Source of the DNA: Terriglobia bacterium
Lineage (GTDB): Bacteria > Acidobacteriota > Terriglobia > Terriglobales > Acidobacteriaceae
Direction: 5' to 3'
NCBI GenBank assembly: GCA_020073165.1
Contig: JAIQFP010000007.1
Location: forward strand, 62,001 to 126,000
DNA: 64,000 nt
The notes under the pieces: generated by a model
What the model saw: the letters and a program-made list of their open reading frames with translations, nothing else
Databases searched by the model: none
What the model was told of the DNA's origin: nothing
In this document: positions 43,593 through 52,289 of the stretch, piece by piece
How the letters are laid out: each line of letters begins with the position of its first letter
Position numbering within the stretch: position 1 is the stretch's first letter
Program-made: the position numbers and the translations under genes

Positions 43593-44624
43593 CTATGCGT
43601 ACACGTAATTGCCGGCTTGCTGGGGATCGGGATATGGACTGGCCAGCGCGAACTGCACCGCGTCGGCCACCTCCGCGCGCGCGACTTGTTCGATTCCCTT
43701 CACATCGTCTTCGGCTAGACCTACCTCCCGGACCAGCCGCGACCGGAACTGCACGATGGGGTCCTTCTTCTGCCACTCCTGGAACTCCGCCTTGTTGCCA
43801 TAGACCGCGATGGCTTCGTGCTCGGGAAATTGCGTGGGCAACGGGGGCACAGTGATGACATTGCCGTGGGCGCTGAGGCGGTAAAACTTCGACTCCACCA
43901 GGCTGGGTCCCTCGCCGGCCCGCGCCCGCTCCGCCGCCTTGCCCACCGCCTCCGACACCTTCACCGGGTCGGTGCCATCCACGGTCACGCCGGGGATGCT
44001 GAAGGCTTCCGCTTTCTTGGAAAGCGGGTCACCGGCGATGCAATTGGCATCCTCCAGCCCGACGTGCGTGTAAGCCTGATATTGATTGTTCTCGAGCACA
44101 TAAACAATGGGCAGCTTCCACACCGCGGCCATGTTCACTGACTCAAAGAATGCGCCTTGTTTGGAAGCGCCGTCGCCGAAAAAGCAATACACGATCTGCC
44201 CGGTTTTCTTTACCTGCGCGCTGAGCGCCGCGCCAGTGGCATGGGCAATGCTTTGCCCAATAATGCCCGATGTTCCAGGGAAGTAACGCGCAGGATCCGC
44301 CAGGTGCATGGAGCCGCCAAAACCCTTGCACAACCCGTCCTTGCGGCCAAACACCTCCGCCATGATGTTGCGCATGGGCGTGCCCAGCACGATCGGGTAT
44401 CCATGGCAGCGATAGCTCGGCATGACGACGTCGGTGCTATTGCGTGTGGACAAAGCGCCGACGATGGAGGCTTCCGCGCCATCGCCCAGATGGGTATGCC
44501 CGCGGATGACTCCGGGATGCTCGATGAAGGCGCGCTTGACGGCTTCCTCAAACTCCCGGATGCGCACCATCTGCGTGAACATCCAGATCAGGCATTCGTT
44601 CCCGACGCATTCCTTCTTCGGCAT
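43593..44624 (-). CDS. 2-Oxoacid (acetoin/pyruvate-type) dehydrogenase E1 alpha subunit
   Basis: Thiamin-diphosphate-binding alpha subunit. The start at 44624 has GGGAGGG five bases upstream; a frame from 44684 is longer by 20 residues without a site. In 343 residues it has MVRIREFEEAVKRAFIEHPG, RGHTHLGDGAEAS, the FGGSMHLADPARYFPGTSGI block and the TPP motif GDGASKQGAFFESVNMA with VLENNQYQAYT. It is nine bases upstream of E1 beta. Substrate is not settled; acetoin-type enzymes are the closest by general look. Confidence 0.93.
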   Translation of the reverse strand: MPKKECVGNECLIWMFTQMVRIREFEEAVKRAFIEHPGVIRGHTHLGDGAEASIVGALSTRNSTDVVMPSYRCHGYPIVLGTPMRNIMAEVFGRKDGLCKGFGGSMHLADPARYFPGTSGIIGQSIAHATGAALSAQVKKTGQIVYCFFGDGASKQGAFFESVNMAAVWKLPIVYVLENNQYQAYTHVGLEDANCIAGDPLSKKAEAFSIPGVTVDGTDPVKVSEAVGKAAERARAGEGPSLVESKFYRLSAHGNVITVPPLPTQFPEHEAIAVYGNKAEFQEWQKKDPIVQFRSRLVREVGLAEDDVKGIEQVARAEVADAVQFALASPYPDPQQAGNYVYA

Positions 44625-44641
44625 GGTTTCCCTCCCTGCGG

Positions 44642-44905
44642 TCAGGATTGTGGTATTGCTTCGCCCGGTTGGCCGATGTGGCACAAAGGATCGCCCACCG
44701 GCACCTCCGTGGACTCACCCGCCACAATCTTGAGCAACACGCCTTCGGCTGGAGATTCCAGTTCGTAACTCACCTTCTCCGTCTCCAGTTCAACAATGGC
44801 CTCGCCCTGCTTGATGGCGTCACCTTCCCGCTTCAGCCAATGGACGACGTTGGCCTTGGTGGTGGTAACCCCGCCGGACTTCGGAACAATGACAGTCGTG
44901 ACGAT
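44642..44905 (-). CDS. Stand-alone lipoyl-carrier domain, non-standard start
   Basis: A frame on the minus strand ends at TGA 44644-44642, 17 bases before the E1 alpha start. It encodes TTVIVPKSGGVTTTKANVVH followed by WLKREGDAIKQGE and ELETEKVSYELESPAEGVLL, a textbook lipoyl domain with the modified lysine in ETEKV (about residue 44). It is only about 87 residues, with no catalytic acyltransferase domain. No ATG, GTG or TTG lies in frame between the upstream stop and the domain; ATC 44905 with GGGGG five bases before is the best candidate, and rare ATT/ATC initiation or coupling to the thiolase stop (44919) is the alternative. It would carry the acyl group from E1. Confidence 0.78.
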   Translation of the reverse strand: MVTTVIVPKSGGVTTTKANVVHWLKREGDAIKQGEAIVELETEKVSYELESPAEGVLLKIVAGESTEVPVGDPLCHIGQPGEAIPQS

Positions 44906-44918
44906 GGTATCCCCCTGC

Positions 44919-46175
44919 TCAATTTGCTTTTTCGAGAATGGTTACCGCGCAAGCGGCAAAGTCGTTACCGATGAGGCCGCCACCATTCTCTGCCAGGCCC
45001 ATGCGTGGCGCTTTGGGCACCTGAATATCGCCCGCCTCGCCGCGAAGCTGCAGGCAAAGTTCGTTCAGCATCATGAGACCAGTGGCGCCGATCGGATGCC
45101 CTCGCGAAACCAGCCCACCGGAAGGATTCACCGGGATCTTGCCGTCCCGCGCGGTCGCGCCGGAGGCGGTGAACGGGCCGCCATGTCCGCGCGGACACAG
45201 CCCCAGGTCCTCCACCATGTGAATCTCCGCGAACGAAGTTGCATCGTGCAATTCGATCACGTCCAGCGCCGCCGGACCGATTCCCGCCATCTGGTAAGCG
45301 CGGCGCGCGGCGCGAACCGGAGCGCGCTCGTCTTCCCACGAAGCTTCCATACGGCCGGACGCAACTGCGTGCCCGCAGACCTTGACCGCACGACGGCGTA
45401 CCTCAGTGGGCAGGCCGCGCAGGTACGATCCCGAACAGATCAAGGCAGCCGCCGCGGCGTCGCCGATGGGAGCGCACATCGCCCGGGTGAGCGGCTCCAC
45501 AATCATGCGATCACCGAGCACCGCATCCACATCCATCGGGAAACGGTATTGGGCGCGGGGGTTGCCCACCGAGTTGGTGTGATTCTTGGCGGCGGCGTGC
45601 GCAATTTGTCGGGCGGTTGTGCCATATTTTGCCATGTGCGTCTTGGCCCAGAGCGCATAGATGTCCATCGCAATAGAGCGATCGGGCGCCTGCTCGAATC
45701 GCCCGCCGCAACCGGCAGCCATTCTCTGGTAGAGATCAATCCAAGCCTGCGGATCGAGGAAGTCGGTGCCCTTCTCCAGGCGCACGAAAAACTCCGCTTT
45801 CCGGGTGGGGTCATACATCTTTTCCACCCCAATGGCGAGCGAGAGCTGGCATTGACCTGACAGAATGTCCTTCCACGCTCCGTTGAAGGCTAGGCTGGCG
45901 CTGGCGCAAGCTGCCTCAACGTTGGTGGTGGCCACACCAACCGGCAAGACGCCTTCCTCGACCAGGGGCATTAGGCAAACCTGTCCCTTGACGTTAGGCT
46001 GCCCCCAGAAGTCCAGCATCATGTTGCTGAACCAGATGTGGCCGATAGCGCTGCCGTCCAGCCCGGCATCCTGCAGCGCTCCCAGGTACGCCGTACGAAC
46101 CAGTTCCTTCGGGGATTTCTCGAAGAACTTGCCCGTTGGCGTGCTGTAGATCCCGACGATGTAGACGTCTTCCAT
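44919..46175 (-). CDS. Thiolase-fold acyltransferase (SCP2/lipid-transfer type)
   Basis: Probable carbon-carbon bond cleavage or condensation of acyl-CoA. The 418-residue protein has VEAACASASLAFNGAWKDIL (nucleophile Cys in EAACASAS), a LHDATSFAE block and VSRGHPIGATGLMML with the catalytic histidine. The usual C-terminal catalytic cysteine segment (CxGGG) is replaced by AENGGGLIGND, as in several uncharacterised thiolase-like proteins, so the reaction may be atypical. DUF35/OB-fold partners, often adjacent, are absent. It lies between the acyl-CoA synthetase and the lipoyl domain. Confidence 0.88.
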   Translation of the reverse strand: MEDVYIVGIYSTPTGKFFEKSPKELVRTAYLGALQDAGLDGSAIGHIWFSNMMLDFWGQPNVKGQVCLMPLVEEGVLPVGVATTNVEAACASASLAFNGAWKDILSGQCQLSLAIGVEKMYDPTRKAEFFVRLEKGTDFLDPQAWIDLYQRMAAGCGGRFEQAPDRSIAMDIYALWAKTHMAKYGTTARQIAHAAAKNHTNSVGNPRAQYRFPMDVDAVLGDRMIVEPLTRAMCAPIGDAAAAALICSGSYLRGLPTEVRRRAVKVCGHAVASGRMEASWEDERAPVRAARRAYQMAGIGPAALDVIELHDATSFAEIHMVEDLGLCPRGHGGPFTASGATARDGKIPVNPSGGLVSRGHPIGATGLMMLNELCLQLRGEAGDIQVPKAPRMGLAENGGGLIGNDFAACAVTILEKAN

Positions 46176-46217
46176 GGAACCTGCACTGTGAACTTTGTTG
46201 GATGCGTCGGTAGCGCC

Positions 46218-47786
46218 CTAATGCACCGCTCGATCCGCATTCACCCAGTACGGCTTGCGGATCGCCTTGCGATCAATCTTCCCCGCGTACGTCTTGGGAA
46301 TGTCCTCCCAGAACTCCACCGACTTCGGCGATTTCACCCCACCGAGTTTGGCCTTGCAATGTGCGATGACTGCCTGCGCACTGAGGGATTCCCCTGCCCT
46401 GAGCACCACAACCGCTTTGACCGCCTCTCCCCAATTGTCATCGGGCACGCCAATCACCGCGCACTCCTGCACTTGCGGGAGCGCCATGATGCCGGCTTCG
46501 ACCTCCGCACAGAAAACGTTGAAGCCCCCTGTGATGATCATGTCCTTCTTGCGATCGACGATGTACACGTAACCATCCTCATCCATGTAACCCACGTCGC
46601 CCGTGTGGTGCCAGCCATGTTTCCGTATCTCCGCCGTCGCCTCTGGCATCTTGTAGTAGCCTGCCGTCACCAGGGTGCCCCGCGCCACGATCTCCCCGAC
46701 CCGGTTAGGGGGAAGAAAACCACCCTCGTCGTCCATGATCGCCAGGCGCACTGATGTGGTCGGCCGCCCGCAACTCCGCAGTCGCTCGGGGTGTTCGCCA
46801 GCGGCTGCCGCCGCCACCGTTCTCTGGTCCAGCCAGGTGAGCAGCATCGGCGCTTCCGTCTGCCCGTAGCTTTGACACATGCAGGGGCCGAAGACTTCGA
46901 CGCCTTGCTTCAGCTTGTCCGGTGACACCGGCGATCCCGCCAGCAGGAACACCCGCAGGCTGGAATAGTCGAACTTGCCGACGTCAGGGTGCCCCAGCAA
47001 ATTGTAGAAAGCGGTGGGCGGCAGGAACAGATGGGTGGCCCGGTCGCGCTCAATGTTCTGCAACACCTCCAGCGCATCAAACCTCGGCATGATGACGTTG
47101 GTTGCTCCAATCGCCAACATGGTGAATGCCACCACCCCTGCAGCATGAGACAGAGGGGCACTGTTGAGGCAAACCTGATCGACGCTGTTGCTGCGCCAAT
47201 AGTGGCAGGCCATCTCCGTCATGCTTCCCCAGGCCTGGTTGGTGACCCGCACGCCTTTGGCCGGACCGGTAGTTCCGCCCGTCGGGACCAAGCCGACCAA
47301 GCGTTCAAGATTTCCGCTGGCGTCGCCCCACTCACTCCCCCCGGCATCGCTTCCCAGCGCCCGGAACCTCTCCAGCGACGGATTCGAGCCGTCTTCCTGG
47401 TCGAGGCAGATCAAATGACGCAAGCTCGGCACGCGACTTCTCAGTTCCTGCACCTGATCCCGAAACGCACTGTGGTAGAAGAGCCAGGCTGTCTCCACGT
47501 AATTCATGTACTCGGCATTGGCCTCGATCGCATTGCGATAATTGACCGGTACCCATACTGCGCCCGCGCGCATAATGCCTAGCATGCAGAGCAGGACCCG
47601 GGCGTCGTTCGGCGAGTAGATTGCCGCCGCGCTCTCGTTCTGCAAGCCATACGCCCGCATGGCGCGTGCAATCTGCTGCGTGATGGCCTGCGTCTCCCGA
47701 TAGGTGTAGCAGGTCGCGCCATCCACCATCGCAATCCGTTCCTGATTGGCGTCAGCCGCTTTATCGAAATAGTCAATGGCTCGCAT
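46218..47786 (-). CDS. AMP-forming acyl-CoA synthetase
   Basis: Activates a carboxylic acid to its CoA thioester with ATP. The 522-residue protein contains the P-loop-like VPTGGTTGPAKGVRVTNQ, YGQTEAPM, GWHHTGDVGYMDEDGYVYIV, the DRKKDMIITGGFNVF hinge motif and a C-terminal KTYAGKIDRKAIR with the catalytic lysine. All are intact. It precedes the thiolase-like gene in the operon, suggesting substrate activation before cleavage. Substrate specificity cannot be read. Confidence 0.92.
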   Translation of the reverse strand: MRAIDYFDKAADANQERIAMVDGATCYTYRETQAITQQIARAMRAYGLQNESAAAIYSPNDARVLLCMLGIMRAGAVWVPVNYRNAIEANAEYMNYVETAWLFYHSAFRDQVQELRSRVPSLRHLICLDQEDGSNPSLERFRALGSDAGGSEWGDASGNLERLVGLVPTGGTTGPAKGVRVTNQAWGSMTEMACHYWRSNSVDQVCLNSAPLSHAAGVVAFTMLAIGATNVIMPRFDALEVLQNIERDRATHLFLPPTAFYNLLGHPDVGKFDYSSLRVFLLAGSPVSPDKLKQGVEVFGPCMCQSYGQTEAPMLLTWLDQRTVAAAAAGEHPERLRSCGRPTTSVRLAIMDDEGGFLPPNRVGEIVARGTLVTAGYYKMPEATAEIRKHGWHHTGDVGYMDEDGYVYIVDRKKDMIITGGFNVFCAEVEAGIMALPQVQECAVIGVPDDNWGEAVKAVVVLRAGESLSAQAVIAHCKAKLGGVKSPKSVEFWEDIPKTYAGKIDRKAIRKPYWVNADRAVH

Positions 47787-47807
47787 ACAACTTCGAGTCG
47801 ACTCCCC

Positions 47808-48920
47808 CTACGAATACATCTTGGCTTTCGCCAGCCCGTGGCTTTCGACGACGCGAAGGAGTTCGTGATGTCCAAAAGCTTCCGCCGGCGAGGCGAAGCC
47901 CACCTTCCTCGGTGCCGTGTGGATCAGGCTGTGCGCGGCCCACGCCTGAATGAGACCCGTCTGCCGGTAGGCACATGTTCCAACCACGACGCACTGGGCA
48001 AAATCGGTCGTGCCCCGACCTACGACCACATCAATCGTGCGCTGTTCGCGCGTGTTCTCCCGCGGCGGTGTAGTGCCTTGCACCGAACTGGCCATCGCCG
48101 CCAACTGCCGCTCCTGCTCGGCCTTGGGCAAGGGACGGATGTTCTCCTCAAAGTGTTTCTCGGTCGCGGCGACAGTTTCCATGATCTGCCGGTCCAGCAG
48201 GCCACCGAGGGAGCGCACATTCGCGACCTGGGGATGGTTCTTGAACCACACGGGCTGGGGAAACCCGCCCCAGGCCAGGGCCAACTGGGTTTGAATCAGT
48301 CCGGGCACAACCACTTCGTATTGCTTAGCTCGCGGCCACGGTTTGAGTTGGTTCTGCTCAAGATAGAACGCATCGGTTGGAATCACCGCGAAGATAGTCT
48401 GAGTCGAACCGAATGTCGGAATTCCCTTGAACATGGTGAGGGTCTCCAGCGTATCGATCGCTCCCGCCTCCAGGCACATACGCGCTGCCGCGTCGCTGAC
48501 CGCCGACATAAACGCGGTCCCGGGCGCCGCGAGCAGCCCGCGTTCCGCGAACCTGTCCCCCCACTTGTCCGCCACCTCGCGCGACCAAGCCTGCTCCCCT
48601 CCAATGTCGATATAGTGGCAGCCCGCTTTCAGGCAGGCTTCAATCACCCGCGGGCCGTTGTAGATAAAGGGCCCCGCCGTGTTGCAGACCACCTTGCTCC
48701 CCTGGAATAGCTGGACCAGGGCCTCCACCGACTCGCCCACCGTGGCGATTTCGAAGTTGGCAGTCTCGATGCCTGGAACATGGTTCATCACATCCTGGAG
48801 CTTGTCGCGGTTCCGTCCCGCGGCCACAAACGGAACGTTGTACTCCCGCAGAAATTCCGCGATCAGCCGCCCGGAAAAGCCGTTGGCTCCATAGATGACC
48901 ACGGGCTTGGTGCCGCTCAT
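47808..48920 (-). CDS. Saccharopine dehydrogenase-like / enoyl reductase-like NAD(P) protein
   Basis: A 370-residue Rossmann-fold protein: PVVIYGANGFSGRLIAEFL (dinucleotide-binding loop), VPFVAAGRNRDKLQDVM, and NTAGPFIYNGPRVIEACLKA with GCHYIDIGGE, the signature of the saccharopine dehydrogenase / trans-acting enoyl reductase family. AAGGAATA lies just upstream of ATG 48920. As first gene of the operon, and divergent from the HxlR regulator, it likely reduces an intermediate of the pathway, or modifies a lipid. Confidence 0.87.
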   Translation of the reverse strand: MSGTKPVVIYGANGFSGRLIAEFLREYNVPFVAAGRNRDKLQDVMNHVPGIETANFEIATVGESVEALVQLFQGSKVVCNTAGPFIYNGPRVIEACLKAGCHYIDIGGEQAWSREVADKWGDRFAERGLLAAPGTAFMSAVSDAAARMCLEAGAIDTLETLTMFKGIPTFGSTQTIFAVIPTDAFYLEQNQLKPWPRAKQYEVVVPGLIQTQLALAWGGFPQPVWFKNHPQVANVRSLGGLLDRQIMETVAATEKHFEENIRPLPKAEQERQLAAMASSVQGTTPPRENTREQRTIDVVVGRGTTDFAQCVVVGTCAYRQTGLIQAWAAHSLIHTAPRKVGFASPAEAFGHHELLRVVESHGLAKAKMYS

Positions 48921-49007
48921 GACTATTCCTTTCGCTCCATGAAATGTCCGAAACAGTGAACAAAACTGCGCAAAAAGGCACAGGTTGCCTGTCGCCTGCG
49001 GGACGAT

Positions 49008-49018
49008 TTTAGGCTAAA
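49008..49018. promoter_or_regulatory. Candidate operator between HxlR gene and operon
   Basis: TTTAGGCTAAA is an 11-bp palindrome in the divergent 173-base gap between the operon start (48920) and the HxlR gene (49094). A site for the HxlR-type regulator is likely here; this is the best symmetrical candidate. Confidence 0.3.
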
Positions 49019-49093
49019 GTATTAAAAATGCCAGTAGGCACCTCCATGTAACTCGGTATCTGGGAGGGCACGCGAGAGTCAGGAGACCGCAAG

Positions 49094-49429
49094 ATGGAAG
49101 AGTTTCATTGCCCCGTGAAAGTAACGACGGATGTCATCGGCGGAAAATGGAAGCCGATGATCCTGTTTTTCTTGGAAGGTGGGACACGCCGCTTCAGCGA
49201 ACTGCAAAGACTGATCCCGGGAATGACGCGCAAAATGCTCACGCAACACCTGAGAGAACTGGAACGCGACGGTATCATTCTTCGTAAGGTCTATCCCCAG
49301 GTCCCTCCGAAGGTGGAGTATTCGCTGACCAAGCATGGCCAGAGCCTCAAGCCGATTTTGAAGTTGATGTCCGCCTGGGGAACCAAGCACCGTACCCGCT
49401 ACGGCGCCAGCAAACTGGTGGCAGTGTAG
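49094..49429 (+). CDS. HxlR-family transcriptional regulator
   Basis: A 111-residue winged-helix regulator. CPVKVTTDVIGGKWKPMILF (conserved Cys near residue 6 and GGKW), RRFSELQRLIPGMTRKMLTQ, LRELERDGIILRKVYPQVPP and VEYSLTKHGQSL are textbook HxlR segments. Cys6 is the redox- or electrophile-sensing residue in several members. A ribosome site AGGAGA lies 8 bases before. It is divergent from the saccharopine-dehydrogenase-like operon and presumably controls it. Confidence 0.93.
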   Translation: MEEFHCPVKVTTDVIGGKWKPMILFFLEGGTRRFSELQRLIPGMTRKMLTQHLRELERDGIILRKVYPQVPPKVEYSLTKHGQSLKPILKLMSAWGTKHRTRYGASKLVAV

Positions 49430-49436
49430 CTGTAGC

Positions 49437-49453
49437 GCCGGCGTCCCGCCGGC
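49437..49453. repeat. GC hairpin repeat between convergent genes
   Basis: GCCGGCG and CGCCGGC form a perfect 7-bp stem with loop TCC. It lies eight bases after the HxlR stop and before the amidohydrolase gene. The sequence resembles a GCCGGCGTCCCGCCGGC repeat that I recall from acidobacterial intergenic regions. It could serve as terminator or be a dispersed element. Confidence 0.5.
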
Positions 49454-49483
49454 TATAGTGGGCCCCACATCCGAAGCGCACCC

Positions 49484-50326
49484 CTAGGCCGGCCAGAGCC
49501 GCAAAGCCGTGCGGCTCAGGATCTGCTGTTTCGCCTCTTCGCTCAGTGGCAATGCCTGAAAGTCCCGTAGATTTTTCCCGATGTCCGGAACCCCCGGGCC
49601 GGGCCAGTCCGTCCCGAACAGCGTCTTGTGGGCAATCTCCTCCAGGCGTGGGAAGTACCGCAGCAAGGTCTTCGGAGGAATCCCGCTGATGTCGAGGAAC
49701 ACGTTGGGATGCCGCCGCAGCAGGAAGAATGCGCTGTGCATCCAGAGCGGCCGTCCGCCGTGCGCCAGCAGAATATTCATCTTAGGAAAATCGACGGCGA
49801 CGTCGTCCAGGTACATGGGGTCCCCGTACTTGTTGCGCGCCCCCGCAAAAATCGAGGTCCCGGTGTGAAACATCACTGGAATGCCGTTAGCCTCGGCTGC
49901 GCGGTAGATGATCTCCAGTTCCTTGACTCCGTTCAGGTAGTCGTTCGGATACAGGAGTTGGTGCGGCGGGTGGATCTTGATCATGCGGATCTTCAGCCGC
50001 AAGATCTGCTCCACGTCGGCCAGGATGTTGCTGGTGTGCCGCGGATGCAGGCCGCCGCACGAGATCAACCGCCCGGGACACTCCTTGGTGTAGTCCGCAA
50101 TGTACTGGTTCACCCCTGAGGTAAAGCCGATCACTTCCGGCGCGACGTAGTTGATCAGCACGGCACGATGTATCCCGGCCGCGTCCAGGTGCCGGAGGAA
50201 GGCCTTGGGAGACTCGCAGAATTCCGCAATCTGATCGAAATTCGCCCGTTTCTTCTTGATCAGTTCCAGGGCCGCGGGCTTGAACATGCTCAGAGGCTGG
50301 ATATGAATGTGGCAGTCAGTGATCAC
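49484..50326 (-). CDS. Amidohydrolase-family metal enzyme (ACMSD-like)
   Basis: TIM-barrel metal-dependent hydrolase or decarboxylase, 280 residues. ITDCHIHIQP gives the HxH metal site, KIHPPHQLLYPND and GIPVMFHTGTSI the next histidines, and FGTDWPGPGVPDI the terminal Asp. This order matches the PF04909 (Amidohydro_2) group, which includes decarboxylases of aromatic acids. It lies downstream of the TetR gene in the same direction and might work with the carboxylase block. Confidence 0.88.
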   Translation of the reverse strand: MITDCHIHIQPLSMFKPAALELIKKKRANFDQIAEFCESPKAFLRHLDAAGIHRAVLINYVAPEVIGFTSGVNQYIADYTKECPGRLISCGGLHPRHTSNILADVEQILRLKIRMIKIHPPHQLLYPNDYLNGVKELEIIYRAAEANGIPVMFHTGTSIFAGARNKYGDPMYLDDVAVDFPKMNILLAHGGRPLWMHSAFFLLRRHPNVFLDISGIPPKTLLRYFPRLEEIAHKTLFGTDWPGPGVPDIGKNLRDFQALPLSEEAKQQILSRTALRLWPA

Positions 50327-50470
50327 AGTAGTATCTACGGTTTGTTTTCGGCACTCCCTAACCAGGAATCTTGAAACGGATGCGCACGGATACTGCTTGA
50401 TCAGAAATCAGTGATGCGACGGTCAACCGCTCTGCGCCCTGAAAAGACAGGAAGGCGCCCCCAACTGGGC

Positions 50471-51100
50471 TCAGGTCCTTGCACTGGTGGCATAAATGCC
50501 CCGCAAGAAAACATCCCCGATCTGGCGGGCCAGCGAGGGGGCATCTCCATCCACTTGCGGGTTGTACCAGGTATGAAGCCAGTTGATGCTTCCGAACAGT
50601 CCCATGATGGCGATGCGGCTGTTGAACTTCAAACCCTTCTCCCGCTTCAGTGCCTCCACCAGGCCCGCGCAACTGTGGTAATACTCACGCTTGAGCGCGA
50701 AGATTTCGTCCCCCAATTCGTCCTGCAGGACGTCGTCCTCGTGGGAAAGCACTTTATAAGCTTTGAAGTGGGCGACGAAATACTCCAGGTGGTTCTGGAT
50801 AAACGTGCGCACCCGCTCCTCGGGATCGGATACGTCCTTCAACCGCTCACTGAGCTGCCCCATCACGGTCGTAAAGTAGTGCTTCTGAATCAGGTACAGC
50901 AGCTTCTCCTTGGATTCGAAGTAGTAATACAGCCCCGCCAGCGACAAACCGCTCGCCCGGGACAAATCGCGCATGGTGGCGTTCTCGTATCCCTTCTCGC
51001 AGAAAACCGCGGTGGCATGTTCGAGGATCTTGGCCAGTTGGCGCTCGAAGCGGGTCTCCGGCGAGCGCGCGGACAGGTCGGAAGCGAGGGCGGAGGTCAT
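50471..51100 (-). CDS. TetR/AcrR-family transcriptional regulator
   Basis: A 209-residue repressor-type protein. The helix-turn-helix is at about residues 22-60 (HATAVFCEKGYENATMRDLS, then RASGLSLAGLYYYFESKEKLL), the rest is the helical ligand domain. I chose ATG 51100 over 51139 because the latter would overlap the operator. A 14-bp site directly upstream (51105-51118) recurs at 60388, so it probably regulates itself and the carboxylase/ligase promoter. The ligand is likely an aromatic or acyl-CoA intermediate by analogy with FadR/PaaR types; that is inference. Confidence 0.92.
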   Translation of the reverse strand: MTSALASDLSARSPETRFERQLAKILEHATAVFCEKGYENATMRDLSRASGLSLAGLYYYFESKEKLLYLIQKHYFTTVMGQLSERLKDVSDPEERVRTFIQNHLEYFVAHFKAYKVLSHEDDVLQDELGDEIFALKREYYHSCAGLVEALKREKGLKFNSRIAIMGLFGSINWLHTWYNPQVDGDAPSLARQIGDVFLRGIYATSART

Positions 51101-51104
51101 ACTG

Positions 51105-51118
51105 ATCGAACGTTCGTT
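51105..51118. promoter_or_regulatory. TetR operator candidate, site 1
   Basis: ATCGAACGTTCGTT lies immediately before the TetR start codon region and contains the perfect 10-bp palindrome CGAACGTTCG. A minus-strand TAAAAT (-10-like) is just upstream. The same sequence with one difference occurs at 60388-60401. Confidence 0.65.
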
Positions 51119-51252
51119 CCCTATTTTAAGCGCAATCACGAATCCCGGGCAAGCTGCGGAAGCCTTTCTTATTGTTTAAGTTACGTGTTTTCACATTCGA
51201 ACGGCGAAGCGCCCACACCATTCACTTGCCGCAGGTCACCCCCTCGCATCCC

Positions 51253-52284
51253 CTACCCGTGTTCTGCCCCCGAGCCCTCCTCCCGCAAAGACTTCAGCAC
51301 AACTCCGACGTGTTTCAGATCGGCGGTCGTCGGGAGGTCGGCCGCCGAAGTCAGCAGCACCGGCTTGAGATCGCGAAGCCCGACACACACCGAACTCATG
51401 AGACGGCCGTCGTCGTCTCGTCCCACGAAGAGGTCACTAGGCAAGGCAATTCCGAACACTGATGTTATGGATTGCCAATTCCAAGATTTCGGTTCCGCAG
51501 CAGGATTTTCCAGACTGCTGACAAGACAACCGTCGCTCTTCAGCAAACCTGGCAAGACTGATCTCCCCCGAGCCGGGGCATTCAACATAAGCGCCGGCAA
51601 GCAGTCGTAAAACCGAATCAGGTTGATCACCGGCTCCAGCAACGCAGCCCACTGCTCGTAACTCTCGACAGGCAACTCCGGGAAAGAATCTTCCGTGAGT
51701 AAAACAACATCTGCTCCCGACACGACGAATTCCTTGGCCACGCAGGCAGTCACTTCGGCTACAAATTCGATGAGGCCGGATGGCAGCGAAGGCCGCGAGT
51801 TCTGATCGTCGAGATTCGAGAGCTGCGCTGCCAAGGTCAGCGGTCCGGTCAGTCGCACCATCAGCGCGGGTTCGTCCTTCAGCATGGCCTTGAGCCGCTG
51901 GAGCACGTCGCAGGCCACCCGAATCCGCCCTTTTTCACAGATGCTATCGGGAGATTTCAACTTTTGGCGCAGATCGTCCACATCCGAGAACGGCGGCGGA
52001 ACCAGCCTGCGCGTTCCGTCCGGGAGCCAATCCAGCTTGCAGCCGAGCGCCTCCGCCTCCAGGAACGGGTCGAAGTAGCAGGCAACCCCGTCAACCTTCA
52101 AGACGCTGTGGATCTGCCGCAGCGCGTTCGCGATCTTGGTAGGGTTGGAATAGAAATCACGCAGCGCCAGATTCTCCAACCGTGAGCCCAATGAGAAAAT
52201 AATCGGCAAGAGCAGCGGGCGCGACGGGGCCTCGCCGCGAAGTAGGGCCTTGATCACGCCTCGTGGAGTCGTCGGCTCGCCCAT
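51253..52284 (-). CDS. Uroporphyrinogen decarboxylase-like protein of the carboxylase operon
   Basis: A 343-residue TIM-barrel protein of the URO-D/methyltransferase superfamily: TPRGVIKALLRGEAPSRPLL, an ALGCKLDWLPDGTRR loop, MVRLTGPLTLAAQLSN and FVVSGADVVLLTEDSFPEL. Length is typical. It lacks the haem-pathway context and starts five bases after the HyuB-like gene, so it is part of the carboxylase operon. In acetophenone carboxylase clusters a fifth, about 34-kDa, subunit gene sits at this position; whether this is the same family I cannot verify. Confidence 0.8.
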   Translation of the reverse strand: MGEPTTPRGVIKALLRGEAPSRPLLLPIIFSLGSRLENLALRDFYSNPTKIANALRQIHSVLKVDGVACYFDPFLEAEALGCKLDWLPDGTRRLVPPPFSDVDDLRQKLKSPDSICEKGRIRVACDVLQRLKAMLKDEPALMVRLTGPLTLAAQLSNLDDQNSRPSLPSGLIEFVAEVTACVAKEFVVSGADVVLLTEDSFPELPVESYEQWAALLEPVINLIRFYDCLPALMLNAPARGRSVLPGLLKSDGCLVSSLENPAAEPKSWNWQSITSVFGIALPSDLFVGRDDDGRLMSSVCVGLRDLKPVLLTSAADLPTTADLKHVGVVLKSLREEGSGAEHG

Positions 52285-52289
52285 GTTGG

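Noticed and set aside
44796-45860. A 354-codon plus-strand frame antisense to the thiolase gene
   Set aside because: It is the high-GC antisense shadow of the thiolase and lipoyl genes; no domain or ribosome site.
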